Assembly (NCBI RefSeq): GCF_003814875.1
Contig: NZ_RKQF01000001.1
Location: 8,990,001 to 9,054,000 of the forward strand
Origin: Streptomyces sp. Ag109_O5-1
GTDB taxonomy: Bacteria > Actinomycetota > Actinomycetes > Streptomycetales > Streptomycetaceae
Direction: 5' to 3'
DNA length: 64,000 nt
Shown: one piece after another, positions 52,731 through 61,437 of the stretch
Layout of the letters: each line of letters opens with the position of its first letter
Numbering within the stretch: position 1 is the stretch's first letter
The notes under the pieces: generated by a model
Told to the model about the DNA's origin: nothing
The model's database searches: none
What the model saw: only the letters and a program-made list of their open reading frames with translations
Translations under genes and position numbers: made by a program

Positions 52731-54250
52731 CGACCGGCCTCCTGCGTGGTGTTGAGGATGTTGACGCCCTTGAAGAGGGCCGAGGGACAGCCGTGGGACA
52801 CGGCGGCGACCTGTCCGGGCTGGGCCTTGCCGCAGTTGAAGGCGCCGCCGAGGACGTACGTCTGCGGACCGCCGACGGCCGCCATGGAGCCCCAGAAGTC
52901 GGTGGTCGTCGCCTGGTAGGCGACATCGCGCAGCTGCCCGGTGATCCGGCCGTTCTCGATCCGGAAGAACCGCTGGCCGGTGAACTGGAAGTTGTAGCGC
53001 TGCATGTCGATGGACCAGGACCGGTCGCCGACGACGTAGATCCCGCGGTCCACCCCGCCGATCAGGTCCTCCGTGGCCAGCCCGGCCGGATCCGGCTGAA
53101 GCGACACGTTGGCCATGCGCTGCACGGGCACATGCCCGGGGGAGTCGGCGTACGCGCATCCGTTGGAGCGGTCGAAGCCGGTCAGCTTCGCGATCCTGCG
53201 GTCCAGCTGGTAGCCGACGAGCGTGCCGTCCTTGACGAGGTCCCAGGACTGGCCCTCGACACCTTCGTCGTCGTACCCGATCGTCGCGAGACCGTGCTCG
53301 GCGGTGCGGTCGCCGGTGACGTTCATGAGCTCGGAGCCGTACTTCAACTTGCCGAGCTGGTCGAAGGTGGCGAAGGAGGTACCGGCGTAGGCGGCCTCGT
53401 AGCCGAGCGCGCGGTCCAGCTCGGTGGCGTGGCCGATGGACTCGTGGATGGTCAGCCACAGGTTGGACGGGTCGACGACGAGGTCGTACAGCCCCGCCTC
53501 GACACTGGGCGCCCGCATCTTCTCGGCGAGCAGCTCCGGGATCTGCTCCAGCTCGCTCTCCCAGTCCCAGCCGGTGCCGGTGAGGTACTCCCAGCCGCGC
53601 CCGACCGGCGGCGCGATGGTCCGCATCGAGTCGAACTCGCCGCTGGACTCGTCGACCGACACGGCCGTCAGCTGCGGATGCAGCCGCACCCGCTGCTGCG
53701 TGGTCACGGTGCCCGCCGTATCGGCGTAGAACTTGTTCTCGTGCACGGTGAGCAGCGAGGCGTCGACGTGATTGACCCCGTTCGCCGCCAGCAGTTGCGT
53801 GCTCCACTCCGTGAGCAGAGCCGACTTCTCCTCGTCCGGCACGGAGAACGGGTCGATCTCGTACGACGAGACCCACGTCCTCTCCGCGTGCACCGGCTCG
53901 CCGGCCAGCTCCACCCGCTCATCGGAACCGGCGGCCTTGATGACCTGCGCCGAGAGTTTCGCCATGGCCACCGCCTGTGAGGCGACCTTGGCGGCCGCGT
54001 CGAGGGTCAGGTCCACCCCCGACGCGAAGCCCCACGTACCGCCGTGCACGACCCGGACCGCGTACCCGAGGTCGGTGGTGTCCGAGGACCCGGCGGGCTT
54101 GGCGTCCCGCAGCCGCCAGGACGCGCTGCGCACCCGCTCGAACCGGAAGTCCGCGTGCGTGGCCCCGAGTGCACGCGCGCGTGCCAGCGCGGCGTCGGCC
54201 AGGGCCCTCAGTGGAAGTGCCAGAAACGACTGATCGATTTCATGGGGCAC
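52727..54250 (-). CDS. tldD: TldD-type metallopeptidase subunit
   Basis: 507-aa catalytic subunit with the zinc motif HESIGHATE (His269, Glu270, His274). Family features include SGEFDSMRTIAPPVGRG, IGYDDEGVEGQSWDLVKDG and SNGCAYADSPGHVPVQRM. GTG start (54248-54250) with AAGGGA 8 nt upstream. It is coupled to the TldE gene. No RiPP precursor gene is visible nearby, so a general proteolytic role is likelier. Confidence 0.92.
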   Translation of the reverse strand: MPHEIDQSFLALPLRALADAALARARALGATHADFRFERVRSASWRLRDAKPAGSSDTTDLGYAVRVVHGGTWGFASGVDLTLDAAAKVASQAVAMAKLSAQVIKAAGSDERVELAGEPVHAERTWVSSYEIDPFSVPDEEKSALLTEWSTQLLAANGVNHVDASLLTVHENKFYADTAGTVTTQQRVRLHPQLTAVSVDESSGEFDSMRTIAPPVGRGWEYLTGTGWDWESELEQIPELLAEKMRAPSVEAGLYDLVVDPSNLWLTIHESIGHATELDRALGYEAAYAGTSFATFDQLGKLKYGSELMNVTGDRTAEHGLATIGYDDEGVEGQSWDLVKDGTLVGYQLDRRIAKLTGFDRSNGCAYADSPGHVPVQRMANVSLQPDPAGLATEDLIGGVDRGIYVVGDRSWSIDMQRYNFQFTGQRFFRIENGRITGQLRDVAYQATTTDFWGSMAAVGGPQTYVLGGAFNCGKAQPGQVAAVSHGCPSALFKGVNILNTTQEAGR

Positions 54251-54627
54251 GGGTGGGAATCCCTTCGAGGTGCTTCTGTGGTGACCGTCACAGGCAGTGA
54301 ATCATGTCCCGGATACGGGATTCCCGGGAAAAATTTCGGGGGCGGAGAGGGCGGCGGGAAGGCTCGTGGCCGACCGACGCGGGACACCCTCCGTGAAGTA
54401 CGACCGCCGGGTACCCGACACGGCACGCAGGGCGGGTTTGCCCGCCCGCGGTCCCGGAACGGCGGACCGACCCGGCCGCCGACTGTAGAAACCCGACAGC
54501 GACACCCCCGAGCCACTGTCGGTGCCCGCTTGCCCGTGGAGATGACGGGACCGATAGGTTTTCGATGAAGCCGCCTGTCATGCCAGCTGTTCGGGCGGGT
54601 CGTCAGACCGAACGAAAGGGTGATCCG
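54251..54627. promoter_or_regulatory. Control region between tldD and fabG
   Basis: 377 bp without a gene. Weak promoter for fabG: TTGCCC (54530-54535), 19 bp, TAGGTT (54555-54560). CCGACAG (54493-54499) and CTGTCGG (54516-54522) form an inverted repeat just upstream. GGGAATCCC near 54255 and GGGATTCCC near 54318 are further palindromic elements. No small gene is convincing. Confidence 0.4.
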
Positions 54628-55347
54628 TTGAGCCGCTCGGTTCTCGTCACTGGAGGCAACCGGGGCATCGGCCTCGCCATCGCCCGCGCTTTCGCCGACA
54701 ACGGCGACAAGGTCGCCATCACGTACCGCTCGGGTGAGCCGCCGGCCGTCCTCAAGGAACTGGGCTGCCTCGCCGTCAAGTGCGACATCACCGACTCCGA
54801 GCAGGTGGAGCAGGCCTACAAGGAGATCGAGGACGCGCACGGCCCGGTCGAGGTCCTGATCGCCAACGCCGGCATCACCAAGGACACGCTCCTGATGCGC
54901 ATGTCCGAGGAAGACTTCACCTCGGTCGTCGACACCAACCTCACCGGCACCTTCCGCGTGGTCAAGCGCGCCAACCGCGGCATGCTGCGCGCCAAGAAGG
55001 GCCGCGTCGTCCTCATCTCCTCGGTCGTCGGCCTCTACGGCGGTCCCGGCCAGGCCAACTACGCCGCCTCCAAGGCCGCCCTGGTCGGCTTCGCGCGGTC
55101 CCTCGCCCGTGAACTGGGCTCGCGCAACATCACCTTCAACGTCGTCGCGCCCGGCTTCGTCGACACCGACATGACCAAGGTGCTCACCGACGAGCAGCGC
55201 GCCACCATCGTGTCGCAGGTGCCGCTCGGCCGGTACGCGCAGCCCGAGGAGGTCGCCGCGACGGTGCGGTTCCTCGCCTCGGACGACGCCTCGTACATCA
55301 CTGGAGCCGTCATCCCTGTTGACGGCGGACTGGGAATGGGTCACTGA
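54628..55347 (+). CDS. fabG: Beta-ketoacyl-ACP reductase FabG
   Basis: 239-aa NADPH-dependent SDR reducing beta-ketoacyl-ACP in fatty acid synthesis. VLVTGGNRGIGLAIARAF, IANAGITKDTLLMRM, VLISSVVGLYGG (Ser), NYAASKAALVGF (YxxxK) and YITGAVIPVDGG are all typical. The TTG at 54628 is chosen because AAAGGG lies 7 nt upstream; the ATG at 54565 would add a non-conserved leader. 5 bp before fabI, giving a fabG-fabI operon similar in order to mycobacterial mabA-inhA. Confidence 0.93.
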   Translation: MSRSVLVTGGNRGIGLAIARAFADNGDKVAITYRSGEPPAVLKELGCLAVKCDITDSEQVEQAYKEIEDAHGPVEVLIANAGITKDTLLMRMSEEDFTSVVDTNLTGTFRVVKRANRGMLRAKKGRVVLISSVVGLYGGPGQANYAASKAALVGFARSLARELGSRNITFNVVAPGFVDTDMTKVLTDEQRATIVSQVPLGRYAQPEEVAATVRFLASDDASYITGAVIPVDGGLGMGH

Positions 55348-55352
55348 TCACC

Positions 55353-56120
55353 ATGAGTGGAATCCTCGAGGGCAAGCGCATCCTGATCACGGGTGTGCTG
55401 ATGGAGTCCTCCATCGCCTTCCACGCGGCCAAGCTGGCCCAGGAGCAGGGCGCCGAGATCATCCTCACCGCGTTCCCGCGGCCCACGCTGACCGAGCGCA
55501 TCGCCAAGAAGCTCCCCAAGCCCACCAAGGTCATCGAGCTCGACGTCACCAACGACGAGCACCTCGGCCGCCTTGCCGACCTCGTCGGCGAGGAGCTCGG
55601 CGGCCTCGACGGCGTCGTCCACTCCATCGGCTTCGCCCCCCAGGACGCGCTCGGCGGCAACTTCCTCAACACCCCGTTCGAGTCCGTCGCCACCGCCATG
55701 CACGTCTCGGCGTACTCCCTGAAGTCGCTCACCATGGCCTGCCTGCCGCTGATGCAGAACGGCGGCTCGGTGGTCGGCCTCACCTTCGACGCCCAGTACG
55801 CCTGGCCGCAGTACGACTGGATGGGCCCGGCCAAGGCCGCCCTGGAGGCCACCAGCCGCTACATCGCGCGCGACCTGGGCAAGCAGAACATCCGCTGCAA
55901 CCTCATCTCGGCCGGCCCCATCGGCTCCATGGCCGCCAAGTCCATCCCGGGCTTCAGCGACCTGGCCGCGGTCTGGGACCACCGCTCCCCGCTGGAGTGG
56001 GACCTCAAGGACCCCGAGCCGGCCGGCAAGGGCATCGTCGCCCTGCTGAGCGACTGGTTCCCGAAGACCACCGGCGAGATCATCCACGTCGACGGCGGTC
56101 TGCACGCCATCGGCGCCTGA
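55353..56120 (+). CDS. fabI: Enoyl-ACP reductase (FabI/InhA)
   Basis: 255-aa NADH-dependent enoyl-ACP reductase of the final elongation step. GKRILITGVLMESSIAFHAA is the InhA-type cofactor loop, VVHSIGFAP follows, and the catalytic YxxxxxxK region is QYDWMGPAKAALEATSRY in pattern. IIHVDGGLHAIGA ends the protein. Closer in motifs to InhA than to E. coli FabI, as expected for actinobacteria. Followed by a hairpin. Confidence 0.94.
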   Translation: MSGILEGKRILITGVLMESSIAFHAAKLAQEQGAEIILTAFPRPTLTERIAKKLPKPTKVIELDVTNDEHLGRLADLVGEELGGLDGVVHSIGFAPQDALGGNFLNTPFESVATAMHVSAYSLKSLTMACLPLMQNGGSVVGLTFDAQYAWPQYDWMGPAKAALEATSRYIARDLGKQNIRCNLISAGPIGSMAAKSIPGFSDLAAVWDHRSPLEWDLKDPEPAGKGIVALLSDWFPKTTGEIIHVDGGLHAIGA

Positions 56121-56184
56121 CCCGCAGCGCTCAGGAGCCGGCGTTCCATTGCCGGCGCTTCGGCGTTCGACAGCCGGCGCTCAA

Positions 56185-56216
56185 GAGGCCCGTTCCCTTC
56201 GCAGGGGGCGGGCCTC
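56185..56216 (+). terminator. Hairpin after fabI
   Basis: Arms GAGGCCCG (56185-56192) and CGGGCCTC (56209-56216) with an inner CCC/GGG pairing. Short GCCGGCG direct repeats precede it. Confidence 0.65.
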
Positions 56217-56319
56217 ACCCGTTCGGCCCGTCGGCCGGGCCGTCGCCGCCGCCACGGCGCACGCTGGATTACGCGTTCACCGCGACGTCCCTCCCCAGCC
56301 CGGCCGAGGAGGTCCCCTT

Positions 56320-56670
56320 GTGCGTCTGTCCCGCAGCGTGGCCCCTCTGACCCTGGCCCTGGCCCTCGTACTCTCCCTGCCGTACGACGCGATGTCCCAC
56401 GCGCGCGTGCCGAACGGCCACAGCCCGGCGCCCGACCTGTTCGGCGCCGAGTGCCGGACCACCGTCCACGGCTCCCGTGTGGTCGCCTACTGCCACAACC
56501 CCTACGTCGACACCGACCGGGTGCAACTGCACATCGAGTGCGCCCAGTGGTGGGACATCGACACCGACGGCTCCCCGGCCGACACCGGGCCCGCGATGAC
56601 CGTACGGCTCAGCGGCCGCTGCTGGAAGAACGTCCGCGCGGTGTGGATCAGCCACCAGAAGGTGGGCTGA
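56320..56670 (+). CDS. Secreted Cys-containing hypothetical protein
   Basis: 116 aa. Signal peptide RLSRSVAPLTLALALVLSLP. The mature part has four cysteines (GAECRTTVHG, AYCHNPYVD, IECAQWWDID, GRCWKNVRAVWI), likely two disulfides. The GTG at 56320 has GAGGAGG 7 nt upstream. No family recognised. It overlaps the 3' end of the convergent regulator gene by 23 bp. Confidence 0.75.
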   Translation: MRLSRSVAPLTLALALVLSLPYDAMSHARVPNGHSPAPDLFGAECRTTVHGSRVVAYCHNPYVDTDRVQLHIECAQWWDIDTDGSPADTGPAMTVRLSGRCWKNVRAVWISHQKVG

Positions 56671-57340
56671 GCCTGCCCGGACGGCACTGGAAGGGGTAGC
56701 TCGCCGCCTCCTTGGCGGCCGCGTCCGCGTCGCCCGCGCGGATCGCCTCGACCAGCCGGGCGTGGTCCATGTACGTCTCCGGCGTCAGCTCGGCGCCCAC
56801 GTCGGCGCGCAGCCAGTCCCGCAGCACCTCGCCCAGGTCCGCGTACATCGCCGTCAGCACGTCGTTGTGCGAGGCGGCGACCACGGCCAGGTGGAAGGTC
56901 GCGTCCGCGGTCACGAAGGCCTCCGCCTCGCCCGTCCGCCAGGCCTGCTCGCGGCGCTCCAGGTGGGCGTCGAGCTGCCCGAGGTCCTTCTCGGTGCGCC
57001 GCGCCGCGGCCAGCCGGGCCGCCGACGACTCCAGCGTGGAGCGCAGCTCGGCGATGTGCCGGGGGTCGGCCTCGGCGAACCGGCGGTACATCACGCCCGC
57101 CAGTTCACTGGTGGCCACGACGTACGTGCCGGAGCCCTGGCGGATGTCCAGCAGGCCGTTGTGCGCCAGCGCGCGGACGGCCTCCCGGACGGTGTTGCGG
57201 GCCACCCCGAGCTGCTCGACCAGCTCCGGCTCGGTGGGGATGCGCGAGCCGACCGGCCACTCGCCCGAGGTGATCTGGTTCCGCAGCTCGGCGATGACCT
57301 GCTCGGACAGCGCCGATCGGCGCGGGTGGCTCAGAGGCAT
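56648..57340 (-). CDS. FadR-subfamily GntR transcriptional regulator
   Basis: 230 aa. N-terminal winged helix: EQVIAELRNQITSGEWPVGSRIP in pattern, TEPELVEQLGVARNTVREAVRAL, NGLLDIRQGSGTYV. C-terminal FCD effector domain with HLAVVAASHN and metal-ligand-type Asp/His residues (FVTADATFH). Divergent from the MFS transporter gene across 100 bp that contains a palindrome over the -10, so it probably represses that transporter. Confidence 0.9.
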   Translation of the reverse strand: MPLSHPRRSALSEQVIAELRNQITSGEWPVGSRIPTEPELVEQLGVARNTVREAVRALAHNGLLDIRQGSGTYVVATSELAGVMYRRFAEADPRHIAELRSTLESSAARLAAARRTEKDLGQLDAHLERREQAWRTGEAEAFVTADATFHLAVVAASHNDVLTAMYADLGEVLRDWLRADVGAELTPETYMDHARLVEAIRAGDADAAAKEAASYPFQCRPGRLSPPSGG

Positions 57341-57402
57341 GACACACCTTCGCACGGGAGGGCCGGGCGGGAGCGTACGGGGCCGCCTGGTCCGCCCGGG
57401 AC

Positions 57403-57441
57403 TGGACAACCAATCATCCCATGATTCTATGATGGGTCTCA
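57403..57441 (+). promoter_or_regulatory. Promoter and operator of the MFS transporter (leaderless)
   Basis: TGGACA (57403-57408), 19-bp spacer, TATGAT (57428-57433), then 7 nt to the ATG at 57441, so transcription probably starts at the ATG. CCCAT (57418-57422) and ATGGG (57432-57436) form an inverted repeat over the -10, a candidate site for the divergent FadR-type regulator. Confidence 0.6.
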
Positions 57442-58727
57442 TGGCGAGCGAGGAAACCACGACGGCATCCATGACGGCACGACCGACGGCACCCGGCCGG
57501 ACCCCCGCGAACGCCACGCGCGCGTGGACGGTGCGGCTGGCGGTCCTCGGCATCCTGCTGGCCGCGGTCAACCTCCGCCCCGCCATCACCAGCCTCGGCG
57601 CGCTCCTGGAGGAGGTCCGCGACGGGCTCGGCATGAGCGGCAGCGTGGCCGGACTGCTCACCTCCGTACCCCCGCTGTGCTTCGCCGTCTTCGGTGTGAT
57701 GGCCCCCCGTCTCGCGCGCCGCTTCGGCCCGGCGGCGGTGGTCTGCGCCGGCATGGTCGCCATCACGGCCGGCCTGCTGATACGGCCGTACGCCGGGGGT
57801 ACGGCCGGCTTCCTGGCCGCCAGTGCGCTCGCGCTCATGGGCATCGCGGTCAGCAACGTGCTGATGCCGGTCATCGTCAAGCGCTGGTTCCCCGACCGGG
57901 TCGGCTCCATGACCGGCCTGTACTCGATGGCCCTCGCCGCCGGCACCTCGGTCGCCGCCGCGGTGACCGTGCCCATGACCGATGCGCTGGGCGGCAGTTG
58001 GCAGTCCGGGCTCGCCGTGTGGGCCGGGCTCGCGGCGGTCGCGGTGCTGCCGTGGATTCCGTTGGTACGGGGCCGGGGGATGCCGGAGCCGCCGGCCGGG
58101 GCACGCGCGCGTGCGGACCGGCAGCCCCCCGCCCTGAAGATCACCCGCAGCCGCACCGCCTGGGCGCTCGCCGTGTTCTTCGGACTGCAGGCCACCGCCG
58201 CCTACATCACGATGGGCTGGATGCCGCAGATCTTCCGGGACGCGGGCGTGCCCGCGAGCACGGCCGGAGTGCTGCTGGCCGTCACCATGGTGATGGGCGT
58301 GCCGCTGGCCTTCGTCATCCCGCGCGTGGCCACCCGGCTGCCGCACCAGGGCCCGATCGTGATCGTGCTGGGCGTCTGCGGCCTCGCCGGGTACGCCGGC
58401 CTGTACCTCGCCCCCGCCGGCGGCGCCTGGGCCTGGGCCCTGCTGCTCGGCGTCTCCAACTGCTCCTTCCCGCTCGCCCTCACGATGGTCGGGATGCGGT
58501 CCAGGACCGGCGCGGGCGTCGTCCAGCTCTCCGCCTTCGCCCAGAGCACCGGCTACCTCATCTCCATCCCGGGCCCGCTGCTGGTGGGCGTGCTCTACCA
58601 GCAGGGCGGCGGCTGGGGTCTGCCGATCGCCCTCATGGTCGGCCTGATGATCCCGCAGATGGCGGTGGGCGTCCTGGCGGGCCGCGACCGCACGGTGGAG
58701 GACGAGGCGGCCTCCGCGACCGGCTGA
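57441..58727 (+). CDS. CynX/NimT family MFS transporter
   Basis: 428 aa, about 12 helices. The family hallmark LLAAVNLRPAITSLGALLEE is near residue 35; GVMAPRLARRFG is the intracellular loop 2 motif, and WALLLGVSNCSFPLALTMVG lies in the second half. Members transport cyanate, nitroimidazole or other small solutes; the true substrate is unknown. Two earlier ATGs in frame (57429, 57432) overlap the -10 and are unlikely starts. Probable target of the divergent FadR-type regulator. Confidence 0.88.
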   Translation: MASEETTTASMTARPTAPGRTPANATRAWTVRLAVLGILLAAVNLRPAITSLGALLEEVRDGLGMSGSVAGLLTSVPPLCFAVFGVMAPRLARRFGPAAVVCAGMVAITAGLLIRPYAGGTAGFLAASALALMGIAVSNVLMPVIVKRWFPDRVGSMTGLYSMALAAGTSVAAAVTVPMTDALGGSWQSGLAVWAGLAAVAVLPWIPLVRGRGMPEPPAGARARADRQPPALKITRSRTAWALAVFFGLQATAAYITMGWMPQIFRDAGVPASTAGVLLAVTMVMGVPLAFVIPRVATRLPHQGPIVIVLGVCGLAGYAGLYLAPAGGAWAWALLLGVSNCSFPLALTMVGMRSRTGAGVVQLSAFAQSTGYLISIPGPLLVGVLYQQGGGWGLPIALMVGLMIPQMAVGVLAGRDRTVEDEAASATG

Positions 58728-58812
58728 CTCCGCCGCCCGGCGGACGCCCACGGCGACGCGCCGGGGCCACCCCGCCCGATCCGTCCCCCTCGGCGGGTGC
58801 CACACTGACCTC

Positions 58813-58929
58813 ATGCCAGTGCTCGAACCGAACCCCCAGAACGGTCAGAAGAAGATGCTGATCGTCTTCGGCTCGTTCTTCGCCATCTTCATCGTCATCG
58901 CCGTCATCGCGACCCTCGCGTCACCCTGA
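58813..58929 (+). CDS. SGM_5486-type transporter-associated small membrane protein
   Basis: 38-aa protein. A polar start with PNPQNGQKKM precedes one helix (LIVFGSFFAIFIVIAVIATL). I recognise the PNPQNGQKK start and single helix from a Streptomyces family placed next to CynX/NimT-like transporters, as here (85 bp downstream). It may be a small subunit of that transporter. No Shine-Dalgarno is seen. Confidence 0.75.
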   Translation: MPVLEPNPQNGQKKMLIVFGSFFAIFIVIAVIATLASP

Positions 58930-58946
58930 CCACCGCCCCGGCGGCC

Positions 58947-58978
58947 GATGGTGGGGCTAGCCCCCCATCCCCTAGGGG
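58947..58978 (+). terminator. Hairpin after the small transporter-associated gene
   Basis: GATGG..CCATC (58947-58951/58965-58969) encloses GGGGCTAGCCCC (58953-58964); CCCCTAGGGG (58969-58978) is a second palindrome. Confidence 0.5.
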
Positions 58979-59096
58979 GCGAGGGTCAGGGTCAAGTGGG
59001 TGGATCACCGGATGGGTCGGCGACCGCGGATTCCGTAGTTTCGAGGTGTGGCCGCGAGGGGCGGCCAGCAGACCCCGGAGACCAGCGGAGGCGATC

Positions 59097-59303
59097 ATGC
59101 CGGCCCGAACGCACACCCGGCCCCACCCGGCGACCCCGGGCCGCGTCGACATCCGGCTGCCCTGGTGGGCCCTCGCCCTGCCCGCGCTCGCCTTCGTCTC
59201 CCTGTTCGTGCTGATACTGAACCCGGCGGACGCCCACGCGGCCACCGGCGACCCGGCCGTCACCCACCTCTTCGAGCGCGTCCAGCAGATCTTCACCCGC
59301 TGA
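59097..59303 (+). CDS. Small single-helix membrane protein
   Basis: 68 aa: a polar His/Arg-rich start, one strong helix (WWALALPALAFVSLFVLILN) and a short outer tail (TGDPAVTHLFERVQQIFTR). CGGAGG at 59086-59091 precedes the ATG. Orphan Streptomyces protein of unknown function. Confidence 0.65.
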   Translation: MPARTHTRPHPATPGRVDIRLPWWALALPALAFVSLFVLILNPADAHAATGDPAVTHLFERVQQIFTR

Positions 59304-59382
59304 CGCCGGTGCCTGCGGACCCGGTAAAGCCGCATGTCAACTCCCTGCGCCCGATGGCCTGTTTCATGCGAAGCTGGGTGCC

Positions 59383-59901
59383 ATGAGCGTCGCAGAACCC
59401 CGCAGGATTGTCTTCTTCCGCCATGCGAAAGCCGACTGGCCACAGGTGACCGATCACGAGCGACCGCTCGCTGACCGGGGCCGTACGGACGCCGCCGTCG
59501 CCGGACGCAAGCTGGCGGACAGCGGCATCACCTTCGATCTGGCCCTGTGCTCCACCTCCGTGCGCACCCGGGAGACCTGGAAGCTCGCCGTCCATGAACT
59601 TGCGCACCGGCCGAAAACCATCTACGAGGAGCGGGTGTACGAGGCCTCGCCGGGCGAGCTGATCGCCGTGCTCAACGAGGTGCCCGACGACGCGCAGAAC
59701 GTGATCCTGATCGGTCACAACCCCGGCGTGCACGGCGTGACCGAGATCCTGGCCGGCACCGCCGAGGGCGACGCCCGTGAGCGGATGAACCGCCGCGGCT
59801 TTCCCGCCGCCGCCTTCGCGGTGGTGACGTACGAGGGCTCCTGGAAGACCCTGGAGCCCGGTGCGGCCACGCTTGCGGACTACTGGGCACCCTCCGAATG
59901 A
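59383..59901 (+). CDS. SixA-like histidine phosphatase
   Basis: 172-aa phosphohistidine/phosphoester phosphatase of the histidine-phosphatase superfamily. Catalytic motif FFRHAKADWPQ (His in RHA), STSVRTRETW, acidic residue in the EASPGELIAVLNEVP segment, and ILIGHNPGVH with the second His. Similar to SixA, which dephosphorylates HPt domains, though SixA homologues also have small-molecule substrates. No Shine-Dalgarno is evident; possibly leaderless. Confidence 0.87.
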   Translation: MSVAEPRRIVFFRHAKADWPQVTDHERPLADRGRTDAAVAGRKLADSGITFDLALCSTSVRTRETWKLAVHELAHRPKTIYEERVYEASPGELIAVLNEVPDDAQNVILIGHNPGVHGVTEILAGTAEGDARERMNRRGFPAAAFAVVTYEGSWKTLEPGAATLADYWAPSE

Positions 59902-59952
59902 GACCGCCGCACGGCCGCCGTACGACGACTGCCTTCTGAAGCGGGACGACAA

Positions 59953-59985
59953 GGGCCCGGCACCGATCTCCCCGGTGCCGGGCCC
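59953..59985. terminator. Bidirectional hairpin between the SixA-like gene and serB
   Basis: 13-bp perfect arms GGGCCCGGCACCG (59953-59965) and CGGTGCCGGGCCC (59973-59985) with a 7-nt loop; it sits between convergent genes. Confidence 0.8.
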
Positions 59986-60020
59986 CCGTACTGCGCTCGG
60001 CCTGCGACCGGCCGGGCAGG

Positions 60021-61229
60021 TCAGCTCTCGTCGTGGGTGTCCGCCGCCTCGACCTCCTCGCGGGTGACGCCCAGCAGATACAGCACCGTGTCCAGGAAGG
60101 GGAAGTTCACCGCCGTGTGCGCGGCCTCGCGCACCACCGGCTTGGCGTTGAAGGCGACACCGAGCCCGGCCGCGTTCAGCATGTCCAGGTCGTTGGCGCC
60201 GTCACCGATGGCCACCGTCTGCGCCAGCGGCACACCCGCCTCGGCGGCGAACCGGCGCAGCAGCCGCGCCTTGCCCGCCCGGTCCACGATCTCGCCGGTC
60301 ACCCGGCCGGTCAGCTTCCCGTCGACGATCTCCAGCGTGTTGGCCTGGGCGAAGTCCAGCCCCAGCCGCTCCTTCAGATCGTCGGTGACCTGGGTGAAAC
60401 CGCCCGAGACGACCCCGACTTGGTAGCCGAGCCGCTTCAGCGTGCGGATCAGGGTCCGGGCCCCCGGCGTCAGCCGCACCTCGGCGCGCACCTTCTGCAC
60501 GACCGACTCGTCCAGCCCCGCCAGCAGCGCCACGCGCGCGTGCAGCGACTGCTCGAAGTCCAGCTCGCCGCGCATCGCGGCCGCCGTCACCTCGGCGACC
60601 CGGTCCTCGCAGCCGGCGTGCGCGGCGAAGAGCTCGATCACCTCGTCCTGGATGAGCGTCGAGTCGACGTCCATGACGACCAGCCGCTGGGCGCGCCGGT
60701 GCAGGCCCGCAGCGACGACCGCCATGTCCACGCCGAGCTCGGCCGCGTCGGAGGCCAGAGCGGTGCGCAGCGGCTCGGTCTCCACACCGGACACCGCGAA
60801 CTCGACCGCCGTCACCGGGTACTTGGCGAGCCGGAAGATACGGTCGATGTTGCCGCCGGTCTTGGCGATCCGGGCGGCGATGGCGGCCGTCGACTCGGCG
60901 GTCAGGGGGTGGCCGAGGACGGTGACCAGGGAGCGGCCGAGACCGCGCGGCCGGTTGTCGCCGAGGCCGGAGATGATCTCCGCCTGCATCTTCATCGACT
61001 CGGCCCAGCTGTGCACGGTCGCCCTGAGGTCGCCCTCGAGCCCCGCCGGAGGCTGGGTCACGAGCGCGCACAGCACCAGGCGGCCTCGCGTGACGACCTG
61101 CTCGATGTCGACCACGTCGACCATGTAGGCGGCAAGGGTGTCGAAGAGGCCGGCCGTGATGCCCGGCCTGTCCTTGCCGAAAATCTTGACGAGGAGAGTG
61201 GGGACCTCGGAGGTCTGCGGATCGCTCAT
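60021..61229 (-). CDS. serB: Phosphoserine phosphatase SerB with ACT domains
   Basis: 402-aa last enzyme of serine biosynthesis. N-terminal tandem ACT regions (LLVKIFGKDRPGITAGLFDTL in pattern; VTVLGHPLTAESTAAIAARI) suggest amino-acid feedback. HAD core: nucleophile DVDSTLIQDEV (Asp187, Asp189), VGVVSGGFTQV, and VAIGDGANDLDMLNAAGLGVAFNAKP. Actinobacterial length. The ATG at 61227-61229 is clear; TATTGT about 60 bp upstream on this strand is a -10 candidate. Confidence 0.95.
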   Translation of the reverse strand: MSDPQTSEVPTLLVKIFGKDRPGITAGLFDTLAAYMVDVVDIEQVVTRGRLVLCALVTQPPAGLEGDLRATVHSWAESMKMQAEIISGLGDNRPRGLGRSLVTVLGHPLTAESTAAIAARIAKTGGNIDRIFRLAKYPVTAVEFAVSGVETEPLRTALASDAAELGVDMAVVAAGLHRRAQRLVVMDVDSTLIQDEVIELFAAHAGCEDRVAEVTAAAMRGELDFEQSLHARVALLAGLDESVVQKVRAEVRLTPGARTLIRTLKRLGYQVGVVSGGFTQVTDDLKERLGLDFAQANTLEIVDGKLTGRVTGEIVDRAGKARLLRRFAAEAGVPLAQTVAIGDGANDLDMLNAAGLGVAFNAKPVVREAAHTAVNFPFLDTVLYLLGVTREEVEAADTHDES

Positions 61230-61437
61230 GGTGTAACCACCGTAACCGGCGCCTTGTGGCCGCGGCGCAGGTGGTCCGCCTGACGGACACGGAACAATAA
61301 GTGTCGGGCCGGTGTCGGAGGCCTTGCTTCTGGACTACGGACGAACGCGCGTGCGATGCCGACGCGGGGAAGCGGGGTGCCCCCGGCCGCGACTTCACAC
61401 ACGGTTCGGCGTCCGGTCACCCACGCGGCGACCGGCC

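Noticed and set aside
51336..54250. TldD/TldE as part of a RiPP biosynthetic cluster
   Set aside because: No precursor peptide or modification enzyme gene is adjacent; the pair is flanked by tyrS and fabG.
60033..61283. 416-codon plus-strand frame over serB
   Set aside because: Antisense to a complete SerB with all HAD motifs.
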